From Streptomyces sp. L2 (GTDB lineage Bacteria; Actinomycetota; Actinomycetes; Streptomycetales; Streptomycetaceae): 64,000 nucleotides of DNA. Below, piece by piece: positions 35,260 through 43,532 of this stretch; positions within the stretch are counted from its first letter, which is position 1; every line of letters starts with the position of its first letter. Under the pieces are notes generated by a model. The model was not told the DNA's origin and searched no databases. It worked only from the letters and a program-made list of their open reading frames with translations. Made by a program: the position numbers and the translations under genes. The stretch is taken from contig NZ_QBDT01000001.1 in assembly GCF_004124325.1 (NCBI RefSeq), forward strand, positions 4,650,001 to 4,714,000, given 5' to 3'.

Positions 35260-36654
35260 GTGAGCAAGTCGCAGTACGAGACCCACGAGGCGTACGAGGC
35301 GTACGGCCCGTACGGCCAGGACACCTCCGTGCACACCGCGGAGACCCTGCCGTACGGGCTGTACGAGGACACCTACCGGCCCGCCTACGAGGCCCAGGCG
35401 TACTTCGTCACCGAGCCGGCGCTGCCGGTGCCGAGGCAGTCGGCCGAGGCCGTGACGGAACCCCTGGTGATGATCTCGCAGCACGAGGCGCCCGCGGGGA
35501 CCGGCGGGCGCGCCGCGCGCCGGCGCGGGACGCACGGCGCCGAGCGTCCGGAGTCCGGCGGCCCGTCCGCTGTGCGCCGGCTGCTGCCGCAGGCCCTGGT
35601 CGTCGCCTTCCTCGCCGGCGGCACCACCGCGTTCGTCGCCAAGGACAAGGCGGTCGAGCTGAACGTCGACGGCCACACGCGCACCCTGCACACCTTCGCC
35701 GACGACGTCTCCGAACTCCTCGCCGAGCAGGGCGTGGACGTCGGCGCGCACGACATGGTCGCCCCCACCGGCGGCACGGACCTCGCCAGCGGCGACGAGG
35801 TCGCGGTGCGCTACGGCCGTCCGGTCCGGCTCACCCTGGACGGCGAGCGGCGCGAGGTCTGGACGACGGCGCACACCGTCGACGGGGCGCTCAGACAACT
35901 GGGGGTGCGGGCGGAGGGCGCGTACGTGTCGACCTCGCGGTCCCAGCCGATCGGGCGCGCCGGGCTCGCGCTGGACGTGCGCACCGAGCGGGCCGTCAAC
36001 GTCATGGCCGACGGCCGCACCCGCACCGTCCGCACCAACGCGGCGACCGTCCGCCGGGCCGTCGAGGAGGCGGGGGTCACCCTGCACGGCCAGGACACCA
36101 CCTCCGTGCCGCTCGACAGCTTCCCGCGCGACGGGCAGACGGTGACCGTGCTGCGGGTGCGGGGGCACCGGGAGGTCCGCGAGGAGCAGATCCCGTTCGC
36201 CGTGGAACGGGTGGAGGACTCGACGCTGTTCAAGGGCACGGAGGTCGTCGAACGGCCGGGCCGGCCGGGGCTGCGCCGGGTCACCTATCTGGTCCGCACG
36301 GTCAACGGGGTGCGGGAGAAACCGCGGCAGGAGGGGGAGGAGGTCGTGCGCAAGCCGCGGCGGCAGATCGTCAAGGTGGGCACCAAGCCGCTGCCGCCGT
36401 CCGTGCACGGCGCGGACCACCTCGACTGGCACGGGCTCGCCGCGTGCGAGTCGGGAGGCCGACCGCACGCGGTCGACCCGTCCGGGACGTACGGCGGGCT
36501 CTACCAGTTCGACGCCCACACCTGGCACAGCCTCGGCGGCACGGGACGCCCCCAGGACGCGTCCCCCTCGGAACAGACCTACCGCGCCAAAAAGCTGTAC
36601 ATCCGCCGAGGCACCACCCCTTGGCCCCACTGCGGCCCCCGCCTCCACGGCTAG
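35260..36654 (+). CDS. rpfB: Resuscitation-promoting factor B-like cell-wall lytic enzyme
   Basis: A 464-residue exported protein that cleaves peptidoglycan during spore germination and regrowth. A Tyr-rich cytoplasmic head (EAYEAYGPYGQD) precedes one membrane helix (about residues 105-128, ALVVAFLAGGTTAFV). Next come three ubiquitin-like DUF348 repeats, then a G5 domain. The C-terminal Rpf domain, LDWHGLAACESGG, has the catalytic Glu at E397. CTGGAG lies 9 nt before the GTG. The gene sits between tatD and ksgA, as in other Streptomyces. Confidence 0.93.
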   Translation: MSKSQYETHEAYEAYGPYGQDTSVHTAETLPYGLYEDTYRPAYEAQAYFVTEPALPVPRQSAEAVTEPLVMISQHEAPAGTGGRAARRRGTHGAERPESGGPSAVRRLLPQALVVAFLAGGTTAFVAKDKAVELNVDGHTRTLHTFADDVSELLAEQGVDVGAHDMVAPTGGTDLASGDEVAVRYGRPVRLTLDGERREVWTTAHTVDGALRQLGVRAEGAYVSTSRSQPIGRAGLALDVRTERAVNVMADGRTRTVRTNAATVRRAVEEAGVTLHGQDTTSVPLDSFPRDGQTVTVLRVRGHREVREEQIPFAVERVEDSTLFKGTEVVERPGRPGLRRVTYLVRTVNGVREKPRQEGEEVVRKPRRQIVKVGTKPLPPSVHGADHLDWHGLAACESGGRPHAVDPSGTYGGLYQFDAHTWHSLGGTGRPQDASPSEQTYRAKKLYIRRGTTPWPHCGPRLHG

Positions 36655-36712
36655 CACCCGCCGCCCGTCCCCAGCCCGCGGACCCGCTGTGGCTCGTCGC
36701 GCAGTTCCCCGC

Positions 36713-36726
36713 GCCCCTGACGGGGC
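36713..36726 (+). terminator. Weak hairpin downstream of rpfB
   Basis: GCCCC-TGAC-GGGGC, a 5-bp stem about 60 bp after the stop. It is part of a REP-like sequence (GTCGCGCAGTTCCCCGCGCC) shared with other gaps. Confidence 0.4.
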
Positions 36727-36750
36727 ACGTACGCACTAGCTGCGGGCATG

Positions 36751-36787
36751 CGTGCCGCTAAGGGCGGCACGGGTGGGCGCAGCGGCA
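36751..36787. repeat. REP-like unit, inverted copy at 46427-46458
   Basis: GGGCGGCACGGGTGGGCGC and its flanking CGTGCCGC recur in inverse orientation at 46427-46458 in another intergenic space, with a few differences. Confidence 0.6.
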
Positions 36788-36795
36788 CCCCGTTA

Positions 36796-36912
36796 GCGCC
36801 GGTGAGCGTGGACCTCCCCCGGCCCGCTGCAGCGCAGGGCACCCGGGCAGCGCCGGTGAGGGTGGCCTTCCCCCGCCCGCTGCAGTGCGCGGGACCTTGG
36901 CGGCACCGGTGA
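36796..36912. repeat. Imperfect 54-bp tandem repeat upstream of ksgA
   Basis: Units begin with GCGCCGGTGAG at 36796 and 36850, and a third truncated one with GCACCGGTGAG at 36903. Each full unit also has CCCCCG and CCCGCTGCAG. The array ends 12 bp before the ksgA -10 box. Confidence 0.7.
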
Positions 36913-36923
36913 GTACACCCCCG

Positions 36924-36929
36924 TACCCT
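36924..36929 (+). promoter_or_regulatory. -10 box of a leaderless promoter for ksgA
   Basis: TACCCT fits TANNNT and ends 6 nt before the GTG at 36936. Confidence 0.55.
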
Positions 36930-36935
36930 TGTCGG

Positions 36936-37808
36936 GTGAGCAGCCCGCAGACCGACCCCCTCCTCGGCCCCGCCGACATCCGCGAACTCGCCGCCGCCCT
37001 CGGCGTCCGCCCCACCAAGCAACGCGGCCAGAACTTCGTGATCGACGCCAACACGGTCCGCCGTATCGTCCGCACCGCGGAAGTCCGCCCCGGCGACGTC
37101 GTCGTGGAGGTCGGCCCGGGCCTCGGCTCCCTCACCCTCGCCCTGCTGGACACCGCCGACCGGGTCACCGCGGTCGAGATCGACGACGTACTCGCCGCCG
37201 CCCTCCCCGCCACCATCACCGCCCGCATGCCCACCCGCGCCGACCGGTTCGCCCTCGTCCACTCCGACGCCATGCACGTCACCGAGCTCCCCGGCCCCCC
37301 GCCGACCGCACTCGTCGCGAACCTGCCCTACAACGTCGCCGTCCCCGTACTGCTGCACATGCTCGACACCTTCCCCAGCATCGAGCGCACCCTCGTCATG
37401 GTGCAGTCCGAGGTCGCCGACCGCCTCGCCGCCGCCCCCGGCAACAAGGTGTACGGCGTGCCCTCCGTGAAGGCCAACTGGTACGCCGACGTGAAGCGCG
37501 CCGGCGCCATCGGCCGCAACGTCTTCTGGCCCGCCCCGAACGTAGACAGCGGCCTCGTCTCCCTGGTCCGGCGGACCGAGCCGGTCAAGACGACCGCCTC
37601 GAAGCGCGAGGTGTTCGCGGTCGTCGACGCGGCCTTCGCGCAGCGCCGCAAGACCCTGCGCGCCGCCCTCGCCGGCTGGGCCGGTTCCGCCGCCGCCGCG
37701 GAGGCGGCCCTGGTCGCCGCCGGCGTCTCCCCGCAGGCGCGCGGCGAGTCGCTGACCGTCGAGGAGTTCGCGCGCATCGCCGAGCACAAGGAGCCCGCAG
37801 CCCAGTGA
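36936..37808 (+). CDS. ksgA: 16S rRNA dimethyladenosine transferase KsgA/RsmA
   Basis: A 290-residue rRNA methyltransferase that dimethylates A1518 and A1519 late in 30S assembly. [18 protein letters not shown], motif [14 protein letters not shown] and motif [17 protein letters not shown] are diagnostic. The GTG at 36936 sits 6 nt after a -10 box, so it is probably leaderless. Its stop overlaps the ispE start (GTGA), so the two are co-translated. Confidence 0.95.
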   Translation: MSSPQTDPLLGPADIRELAAALGVRPTKQRGQNFVIDANTVRRIVRTAEVRPGDVVVEVGPGLGSLTLALLDTADRVTAVEIDDVLAAALPATITARMPTRADRFALVHSDAMHVTELPGPPPTALVANLPYNVAVPVLLHMLDTFPSIERTLVMVQSEVADRLAAAPGNKVYGVPSVKANWYADVKRAGAIGRNVFWPAPNVDSGLVSLVRRTEPVKTTASKREVFAVVDAAFAQRRKTLRAALAGWAGSAAAAEAALVAAGVSPQARGESLTVEEFARIAEHKEPAAQ

Positions 37809-38713
37809 GCGTCACCCCGGTGAGCGTCACCGTCCGCGTCCCCGCCAAGGTCAACGTCCAGCTCGCGGTCGGCGCCGCCCGCCCCGACGGCTTCCACGAC
37901 CTCGCCAACGTCTTCCTCGCTGTCGGCCTCCACGACGAGGTCACCGTCACCCCCGCCGACGATCTCCGGATCACCTGCGAGGGCCCGGACGCCGCCCAGG
38001 TCCCCCTGGACCACACCAACCTCGCCGCCCGCGCGGCCCTCGCCCTCGCCGCGCGCCGGGGCATCGAGCCGAACGTGCACGTCCACATCGCCAAGGACAT
38101 CCCGGTCGCCGGCGGCATGGCGGGCGGCAGCGCCGACGGCGCCGGCGCGCTGCTGGCCTGCGACACCCTGTGGGGCACGGGCGCCTCTCGCGCCGAACTC
38201 CTCACGATCTGCGCCGACCTGGGCAGCGACGTCCCCTTCAGCCTGGTCGGCGGTGCCGCGCTCGGCGTCGGCCGCGGTGAGCAGCTGACGGCCCTGGAGA
38301 CCGGCGGCACCTTCCACTGGGTGTTCGCGATGGCCGGGCGGGGGCTGTCCACCCCGGCGGTGTTCCGGGAGTTCGACCGGCTCGCCGAGGGACGGGAAAT
38401 CGCCGAGCCGGTGGCCTCGCGGGACCTGCTCGACGCGCTGGCCAAGGGCGACGTGGAGGCACTGGCCGCCACCGTCTCCAACGACCTCCAGCCCGCGGCC
38501 CTCTCCCTCTTCCCCGAGCTGGCGGACACCCTGGAGGCGGGCCGCGCCGCCGGCGCCCTCGCCACCCTGGTCTCCGGCTCCGGGCCGACCACGGCCTTCC
38601 TGGCGCGCGACGCCGAGTCGGCGGAGAAGGTGGCGGCGGCCCTGCGGACGTCCGGCACGTGCAGGACCGTGCGGACGGCGGCGGGGCCGGTGCCGGGGGC
38701 GACGGTGGTGTGA
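37805..38713 (+). CDS. ispE: 4-diphosphocytidyl-2-C-methyl-D-erythritol kinase IspE
   Basis: A 302-residue GHMP kinase of the MEP isoprenoid pathway. [23 protein letters not shown] is the substrate-binding start, [17 protein letters not shown] (about residue 100) the ATP loop and [12 protein letters not shown] motif 3. The first 15 bp are directly repeated (GTGAGCGTCACC at 37805 and 37820), so translation may begin at either GTG. It is coupled to ksgA. Confidence 0.95.
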   Translation: MSVTPVSVTVRVPAKVNVQLAVGAARPDGFHDLANVFLAVGLHDEVTVTPADDLRITCEGPDAAQVPLDHTNLAARAALALAARRGIEPNVHVHIAKDIPVAGGMAGGSADGAGALLACDTLWGTGASRAELLTICADLGSDVPFSLVGGAALGVGRGEQLTALETGGTFHWVFAMAGRGLSTPAVFREFDRLAEGREIAEPVASRDLLDALAKGDVEALAATVSNDLQPAALSLFPELADTLEAGRAAGALATLVSGSGPTTAFLARDAESAEKVAAALRTSGTCRTVRTAAGPVPGATVV

Positions 38714-38719
38714 GCCGGC

Positions 38720-39313
38720 TCAGAGAGCGTCGATGGCGGTCAGATCGATGTCGATGTCGTAGGGAACGCTGACCTTGAGCCGGTCGTGGTAGATGCCGGT
38801 CAGGGCGTACGTGCCCGTGGCCTCGCCGCGTTCGTAGACCTGGACCACCGGGTGCTTGTCCTGGCCGGCCATGTCGACCAGCCAGAAGTGCGGAATGCCC
38901 GCCGCCGCGTACTTGTGCGGCTTGTAGTCTCGGTCACGCGCCTCGGAGTCGGGCGACACCACCTCGACGGCGAGCAGGACATCGGCGACCTGGTAGTACG
39001 TCTGCTCCGGGCCCTTGACGGCTTCCGCGCGGATGACCGAGACGTCCGGCTCCGGGCCGTTGCGGCGGTCGATGACCACGGTCATCTCACGGCGCACCCT
39101 CAGGTCCTGCGGTGCGGTGCGGCGCAACCCGCTCACGAGCAGGTCAATGACGACACTGCGAAAGTCCCGCTGGGCACTCACGAAAACCAGGCTCCCGTCG
39201 ATCAACTCGGTGTGCGGCGGGAGATTGGGCAGCGTGAACAGGTCGTCCACGGTGTAGCCGTCCTGCGGCGGCACCGGCCACTCGGTGCGGTGCTCTACGG
39301 ACTCGGCGGTCAT
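38720..39313 (-). CDS. Uma2-family (PD-(D/E)XK-fold) protein
   Basis: A 197-residue protein with TELIDGSLVFVSAQRDF, EPDVSVIRAE and VEVVSPDSEARDRDYKPHKYAAAGIP-like elements; the Glu/Asp/Lys residues form the restriction-endonuclease-like core of Uma2 proteins, which are very abundant in Streptomyces and of unknown role. GGGAGGA lies 5 nt before the ATG at 39313. It converges with ispE with only 6 bp between their ends. Confidence 0.85.
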   Translation of the reverse strand: MTAESVEHRTEWPVPPQDGYTVDDLFTLPNLPPHTELIDGSLVFVSAQRDFRSVVIDLLVSGLRRTAPQDLRVRREMTVVIDRRNGPEPDVSVIRAEAVKGPEQTYYQVADVLLAVEVVSPDSEARDRDYKPHKYAAAGIPHFWLVDMAGQDKHPVVQVYERGEATGTYALTGIYHDRLKVSVPYDIDIDLTAIDAL

Positions 39314-39470
39314 GGTTCCTCCCATGGACGGGATCCTGCTGCCTGCCCTCCACCGTAGCGGCCCCTTCCCGATCACGTCATCACAAAGAGTGACAACACT
39401 CCCACGCCCCGCCCCACCCCCCGCAGGGCCTACGCTTGAAGGCTGATCCATCCCCCCGGGCAGGAGTGAA

Positions 39471-41279
39471 ATGGCCGTCAACCTGGTCAATGTCGAGAAC
39501 GTCAGCAAGGTGTACGGCACCCGTGCCCTGCTGGACGGTGTGTCACTCGGCGTGTCCGAAGGGGACCGGATCGGGGTCGTCGGGCGCAACGGCGACGGGA
39601 AGACGACCCTCATCCGGATGCTGGCCAAGGCGGAGGAGGCCGACACCGGGCGGGTCACCCACTCCGGCGGCCTGCGGCTCGGCGTGCTCACCCAGCACGA
39701 CTCGCTCGACCCGGAGGCGACCGTCCGCCACGAGGTCATCGGGGACATGGCCGACCACGAGTGGGCCGGGAACGCCAAGGTCAGGGACGTACTGACCGGG
39801 CTGTTCGGCGGCCTGGACCTGCCCGGGTTCCCCAAGGGCCTGGACACGGTCATCGGGCCGCTGTCCGGTGGTGAGCGGCGCCGGATCGCGCTCGCCAAGC
39901 TGCTCATCGAGGACCAGGACCTGCTCGTCCTGGACGAGCCCACCAACCACCTCGACGTCGAGGGCATCGCCTGGCTCGCCCGGCACCTGCGGGAGCGGCG
40001 CTCGGCGCTCGTCTGCGTCACCCACGACCGCTGGTTCCTGGACCAGGTCTGCACCCGCATGTGGGACGTGCAGCGCGGCGATGTCTACGAGTACGAGGGC
40101 GGCTACTCCGACTACGTCTTCGCCCGCGCCGAGCGCGAGCGGATCGCGGCCACCGAGGAGACCAAGCGGCAGAACCTGGTCAGGAAGGAGCTGGCCTGGC
40201 TGCGCCGCGGTGCCCCCGCCCGCACCTCCAAGCCGCGCTTCCGCGTCGAGGCCGCCAACGAGCTGATCGCGGACGTGCCAGCGCCCCGGGACAGCTCCGA
40301 GCTGATGAAGTTCGCGTCCTCCCGGCTCGGCAAGACGGTGTTCGACCTGGAGGACGTCACCGTGCAGGCCGGGCCGAAGGTGCTGCTCAAGCACGTCACC
40401 TGGCAGCTCGGCCCCGGCGACCGCATCGGCCTCGTCGGCGTCAACGGCGCCGGGAAGACCTCCCTGCTGCGGGCCATGGCGGAGGCCGCCCGCAGCGAGG
40501 GCGAGGCGCAGCCGGCGGGCGGCCGGGTCGCCGTCGGCAAGACCGTCAAGCTCGCCTACCTCTCCCAGGAGGTCGCCGAGATCGACCCCGACTGGCGGGT
40601 CCTGGAGGCCGTGCAGCGGGTCCGGGAGCGCGTCGACCTCGGCAAGGGCCGCGAGATGACCGCCGGCCAGCTCTGCGAGACGTTCGGCTTCGGCAAGGAG
40701 AAGCAGTGGACGCCCGTCGGCGACCTGTCCGGCGGTGAGCGGCGGCGGCTGCAGCTGCTGCGCCTCCTCATGGACGAGCCCAACGTCCTCTTCCTCGACG
40801 AGCCCACCAACGACCTCGACATCGAGACCCTGACCCAGCTGGAGGACCTCCTCGACGGCTGGCCCGGCTCGATGATCGTCATCTCCCACGACCGGTTCTT
40901 CGTCGAGCGCACCACCGACCGCGTGTTCGCCCTCCTCGGCGACGCCACGCTGCGGATGCTGCCGCGCGGCATCGACGAGTACCTGGAGCGGCGGCAGCGG
41001 ATGGAGGAGGCGGTCGCCGCGCAGGCCGCCGCCACCGCGCCCAAGCCGGCCGTCCCCGAGAAGAGCGCCGCCGACCAGCGCGCCGCCAAGAAGGAACTCC
41101 AGAGGATCGAGCGGCAGCTGGACAAGGTCTCCGAGAAGGAGTCCAAGCTCCACACGCAGATCGCCGACAACGCCACGGACTTCGCGAAGGTCGCCGAACT
41201 GGACGCCCAGCTCCGCGACTTGGCGGGCGAGCGCGAGGAACTGGAACTGCGCTGGCTGGAACTGGCGGAGGACGCGTAG
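39471..41279 (+). CDS. ABC-F family ATP-binding protein
   Basis: A 602-residue soluble protein with two ABC domains. Walker A motifs are GRNGDGKTT and GVNGAGKTS, each domain has LSGGERRR, and Walker B motifs are LLVLDEPTNHLD and VLFLDEPTNDLD. A linker between them and a C-terminal charged coiled coil (KKELQRIERQLDKVSEKESK) make it Uup/ABC-F-like. These proteins act on the ribosome and include resistance factors; a housekeeping role is more likely here. A terminator follows at 41376-41414. Confidence 0.92.
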   Translation: MAVNLVNVENVSKVYGTRALLDGVSLGVSEGDRIGVVGRNGDGKTTLIRMLAKAEEADTGRVTHSGGLRLGVLTQHDSLDPEATVRHEVIGDMADHEWAGNAKVRDVLTGLFGGLDLPGFPKGLDTVIGPLSGGERRRIALAKLLIEDQDLLVLDEPTNHLDVEGIAWLARHLRERRSALVCVTHDRWFLDQVCTRMWDVQRGDVYEYEGGYSDYVFARAERERIAATEETKRQNLVRKELAWLRRGAPARTSKPRFRVEAANELIADVPAPRDSSELMKFASSRLGKTVFDLEDVTVQAGPKVLLKHVTWQLGPGDRIGLVGVNGAGKTSLLRAMAEAARSEGEAQPAGGRVAVGKTVKLAYLSQEVAEIDPDWRVLEAVQRVRERVDLGKGREMTAGQLCETFGFGKEKQWTPVGDLSGGERRRLQLLRLLMDEPNVLFLDEPTNDLDIETLTQLEDLLDGWPGSMIVISHDRFFVERTTDRVFALLGDATLRMLPRGIDEYLERRQRMEEAVAAQAAATAPKPAVPEKSAADQRAAKKELQRIERQLDKVSEKESKLHTQIADNATDFAKVAELDAQLRDLAGEREELELRWLELAEDA

Positions 41280-41375
41280 GGCCTGCCGGTCGGATCAGGC
41301 TGGGCGGTGGCGCGCGCGGCGCCGGTTGCGCGCGGCGCGTGAAGGGGGCGTGAAGGCGCGTAACGAGGGCATCAC

Positions 41376-41414
41376 GGGCCGGTTCTCCCTTGGGAACAGG
41401 GGCGGAACCGGCCC
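41376..41414 (+). terminator. Hairpin terminator of the ABC-F gene
   Basis: GGGCCGGTTC (41376-41385) and GAACCGGCCC (41405-41414), perfect 10-bp arms, about 95 bp after the stop. Confidence 0.65.
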
Positions 41415-41533
41415 CCTTCGCTGTCGGCGGCGGGTGATAGAAAGGGCCGTCTGAGAACTGTCGATACGCGGCCTTGGGTCGGTCACGACCCTCGGGGCGT
41501 GGCGAGAAATCAGTGAAACGGGGGAGAGCGCTG

Positions 41534-43441
41534 ATGAGTCAGCCACCCAGCCAGCCGCCGCAGGGCGGGTTCGGACCGCCGCCGGAGCAGCCGCCGCAGC
41601 AGCCGCAGGGCGGAGGATTCGGGGCACCGCAGACCCCGCCCGCGCAGGGCGGCTTCGGCGCACCCCCGCCGCCCGCCCAGCCGCCCCAGGGCCCCCCGCC
41701 GCAACAGCCCGGCTACGGCTACCCGCAGGCGCCCCAGCAGCCGCCCGGCCAGGCCGCCCAGCCCGGTCAGCCGACGCAGCCCGGTCCGTACGGCGCCCCG
41801 GCCGCGCCCGGCCAGGCCGCCCAGCCCGGTCAGCCGACGCAGCCCGGTCCGTACGGCGCCCCGGCCGCGCCCGGCGCCCCCGGCCCGTACGGCTATCCGC
41901 AGCAGCCGGGCCCGTACGCCCAGCAGCCCCGGCAGGGCTACGGCTACCCGCAGCAGCCCGGTTACCCGGGCGGCCCCGGCGTGCCCGGCGGTCCCGGCGG
42001 CGGGAAGAGCGGACTGAAGGGCAAGCCGGCCCTGATCATCGGCGCCGCGGTCGCCGCGCTGCTCGTCATCGGCGGCACCGTGTACGCGGTCACCAGCGGT
42101 GGCGACGACGGCGGCAAGAAGAAGCCGGTCGCCGGGAAGAGCCACGACGACAAGCCCTCCGCGTCCGGCGCGCCCGCCAACCCCGGTGACGGCAGCGGCG
42201 ACGGCGGCAAGGACCCGGAGAACCTCAACGACGGCCGGCAGCCCGGCGAGGCCAAGGTCCTCTGGTACAAGTCGGCGCCGGACGCGCCCGGTTCCGGCGC
42301 GGACGCCCCCGGCATGTGGATCACCGGCAAGACGGCGGTGAAGGCGGCGTACAAGCAGGTCTTCGCGTACAACGTCGGCGACGGCGACCCGGCCTGGTCC
42401 CCGATCACCTTCCCGCAGAAGATCTGCGCGGTCACCTCGCAGAAGTCGGCCGACGACAAGGTCGTCATCGCCTACATGAGCGGCACCAGCGACCGCGCCA
42501 AGTGCAACCAACTCCAGCAGATCGACCTGAACACCGGTAAGAAGGGCTGGAGCGGCACGGTCGCCGACGGTGGCCTGTTCGACAGCGCGCTCAGCGTCGA
42601 GCTGACCATCAGCGGCAAGACCCTGATGGTGGGCCGCTCCCAGTCGGGCACGGCGTACGACCTGGCCGGCGGCAAGAAGCTGTACGACAAGAAGAAGTAC
42701 GGCGACAGCTGCTTCCCGACCGCCTTCGCCGGCGGCCCGAACCGGCTGATCCAGGTCGCCTCCTGCGACGCCATGGGCAGCAACGAGCACGACGAGATCC
42801 AGGAGCTGGACCCGGCGACCGGAAAGGTCCGCTGGACCCAGAAGGTGAAGAAGGGCTGGCAGGTCGCGCGGACGTACTCCCTGAACCCGCTCGTGATCTA
42901 CCTGACGAACGAGAAGAAGAAGGCATGGAACATCTCCATGCTCAGCGGCACGGGCAAGTTCACCTCCCAGGTCACCGTCAACGAGAAGTTCGCCCCGCAG
43001 TGCGGCTGGGCGATCCTCGAACGCGACCTGCAGGGCTGCTCGGGCGTCGCCGTCGACTCCTCCACGCTGTACCTGCCCACGGACAAGACGGGCTCGGCCA
43101 ACGAGATCGTCGCGATCAGCCTGTCCAGCGGCAAGGAGAAGTGGCGGGTCAAGTCGCCCTCGGACGAGTCGATGTCGCCGATGAAGATCGAGAACGGCAA
43201 GCTCATCGCCTACGTGAGCCCGTCGTACGACGCGGGCGGCCAGGTCGTGGCGATCCCGACGACCGGCTCCTCGCACCAGCCGGCCAAGCTGCTGCAGAAC
43301 CCGGCGGGCACGGCGGAGATCGAGAACGGCTTCTTCGACGGTGACACGGACTACGTCGACGGCCGCTTCTACATCTCCTCCACCCGGCTGACCGGCAACG
43401 ACGACTCGAAGGAGAAGCTGATGATGGCCTTCGGCAAGTGA
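41534..43441 (+). CDS. PQQ-like beta-propeller membrane protein (first of a tandem pair)
   Basis: A 635-residue protein: a cytoplasmic Pro/Gln/Gly/Tyr-rich region (about 1-165), one membrane helix (about residues 172-193), a Lys/Asp/Gly-rich linker and an extracellular BamB/PQQ-type beta-propeller (LNTGKKGWSG, LDPATGKVRWTQ, LSSGKEKWRVK). The Pro-rich region holds a perfect 63-bp tandem duplication (41743-41868; 21 residues, unit PGQAAQPGQPTQPGPYGAPAA less one residue frame). GGGGAGAG precedes the ATG. It may sense or bind cell-wall material; the function is unknown. Confidence 0.82.
   Translation: MSQPPSQPPQGGFGPPPEQPPQQPQGGGFGAPQTPPAQGGFGAPPPPAQPPQGPPPQQPGYGYPQAPQQPPGQAAQPGQPTQPGPYGAPAAPGQAAQPGQPTQPGPYGAPAAPGAPGPYGYPQQPGPYAQQPRQGYGYPQQPGYPGGPGVPGGPGGGKSGLKGKPALIIGAAVAALLVIGGTVYAVTSGGDDGGKKKPVAGKSHDDKPSASGAPANPGDGSGDGGKDPENLNDGRQPGEAKVLWYKSAPDAPGSGADAPGMWITGKTAVKAAYKQVFAYNVGDGDPAWSPITFPQKICAVTSQKSADDKVVIAYMSGTSDRAKCNQLQQIDLNTGKKGWSGTVADGGLFDSALSVELTISGKTLMVGRSQSGTAYDLAGGKKLYDKKKYGDSCFPTAFAGGPNRLIQVASCDAMGSNEHDEIQELDPATGKVRWTQKVKKGWQVARTYSLNPLVIYLTNEKKKAWNISMLSGTGKFTSQVTVNEKFAPQCGWAILERDLQGCSGVAVDSSTLYLPTDKTGSANEIVAISLSSGKEKWRVKSPSDESMSPMKIENGKLIAYVSPSYDAGGQVVAIPTTGSSHQPAKLLQNPAGTAEIENGFFDGDTDYVDGRFYISSTRLTGNDDSKEKLMMAFGK
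41743..41868. repeat. Perfect 63-bp tandem duplication in the propeller gene
   Basis: Units 41743-41805 and 41806-41868 are identical, begin GCCCGGCCAGGCC and keep the frame, giving two copies of a 21-residue Pro/Gln/Gly block. Confidence 0.85.
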
Positions 43442-43532
43442 GCCCCGGCCCGGCCCCGTCCATCGCCCCCGGCCCGTCCGTCGTACGCCTTCCGCCGTCC
43501 GGCCCTTCGAGCTTCACCGAGGTACCTCCGTC

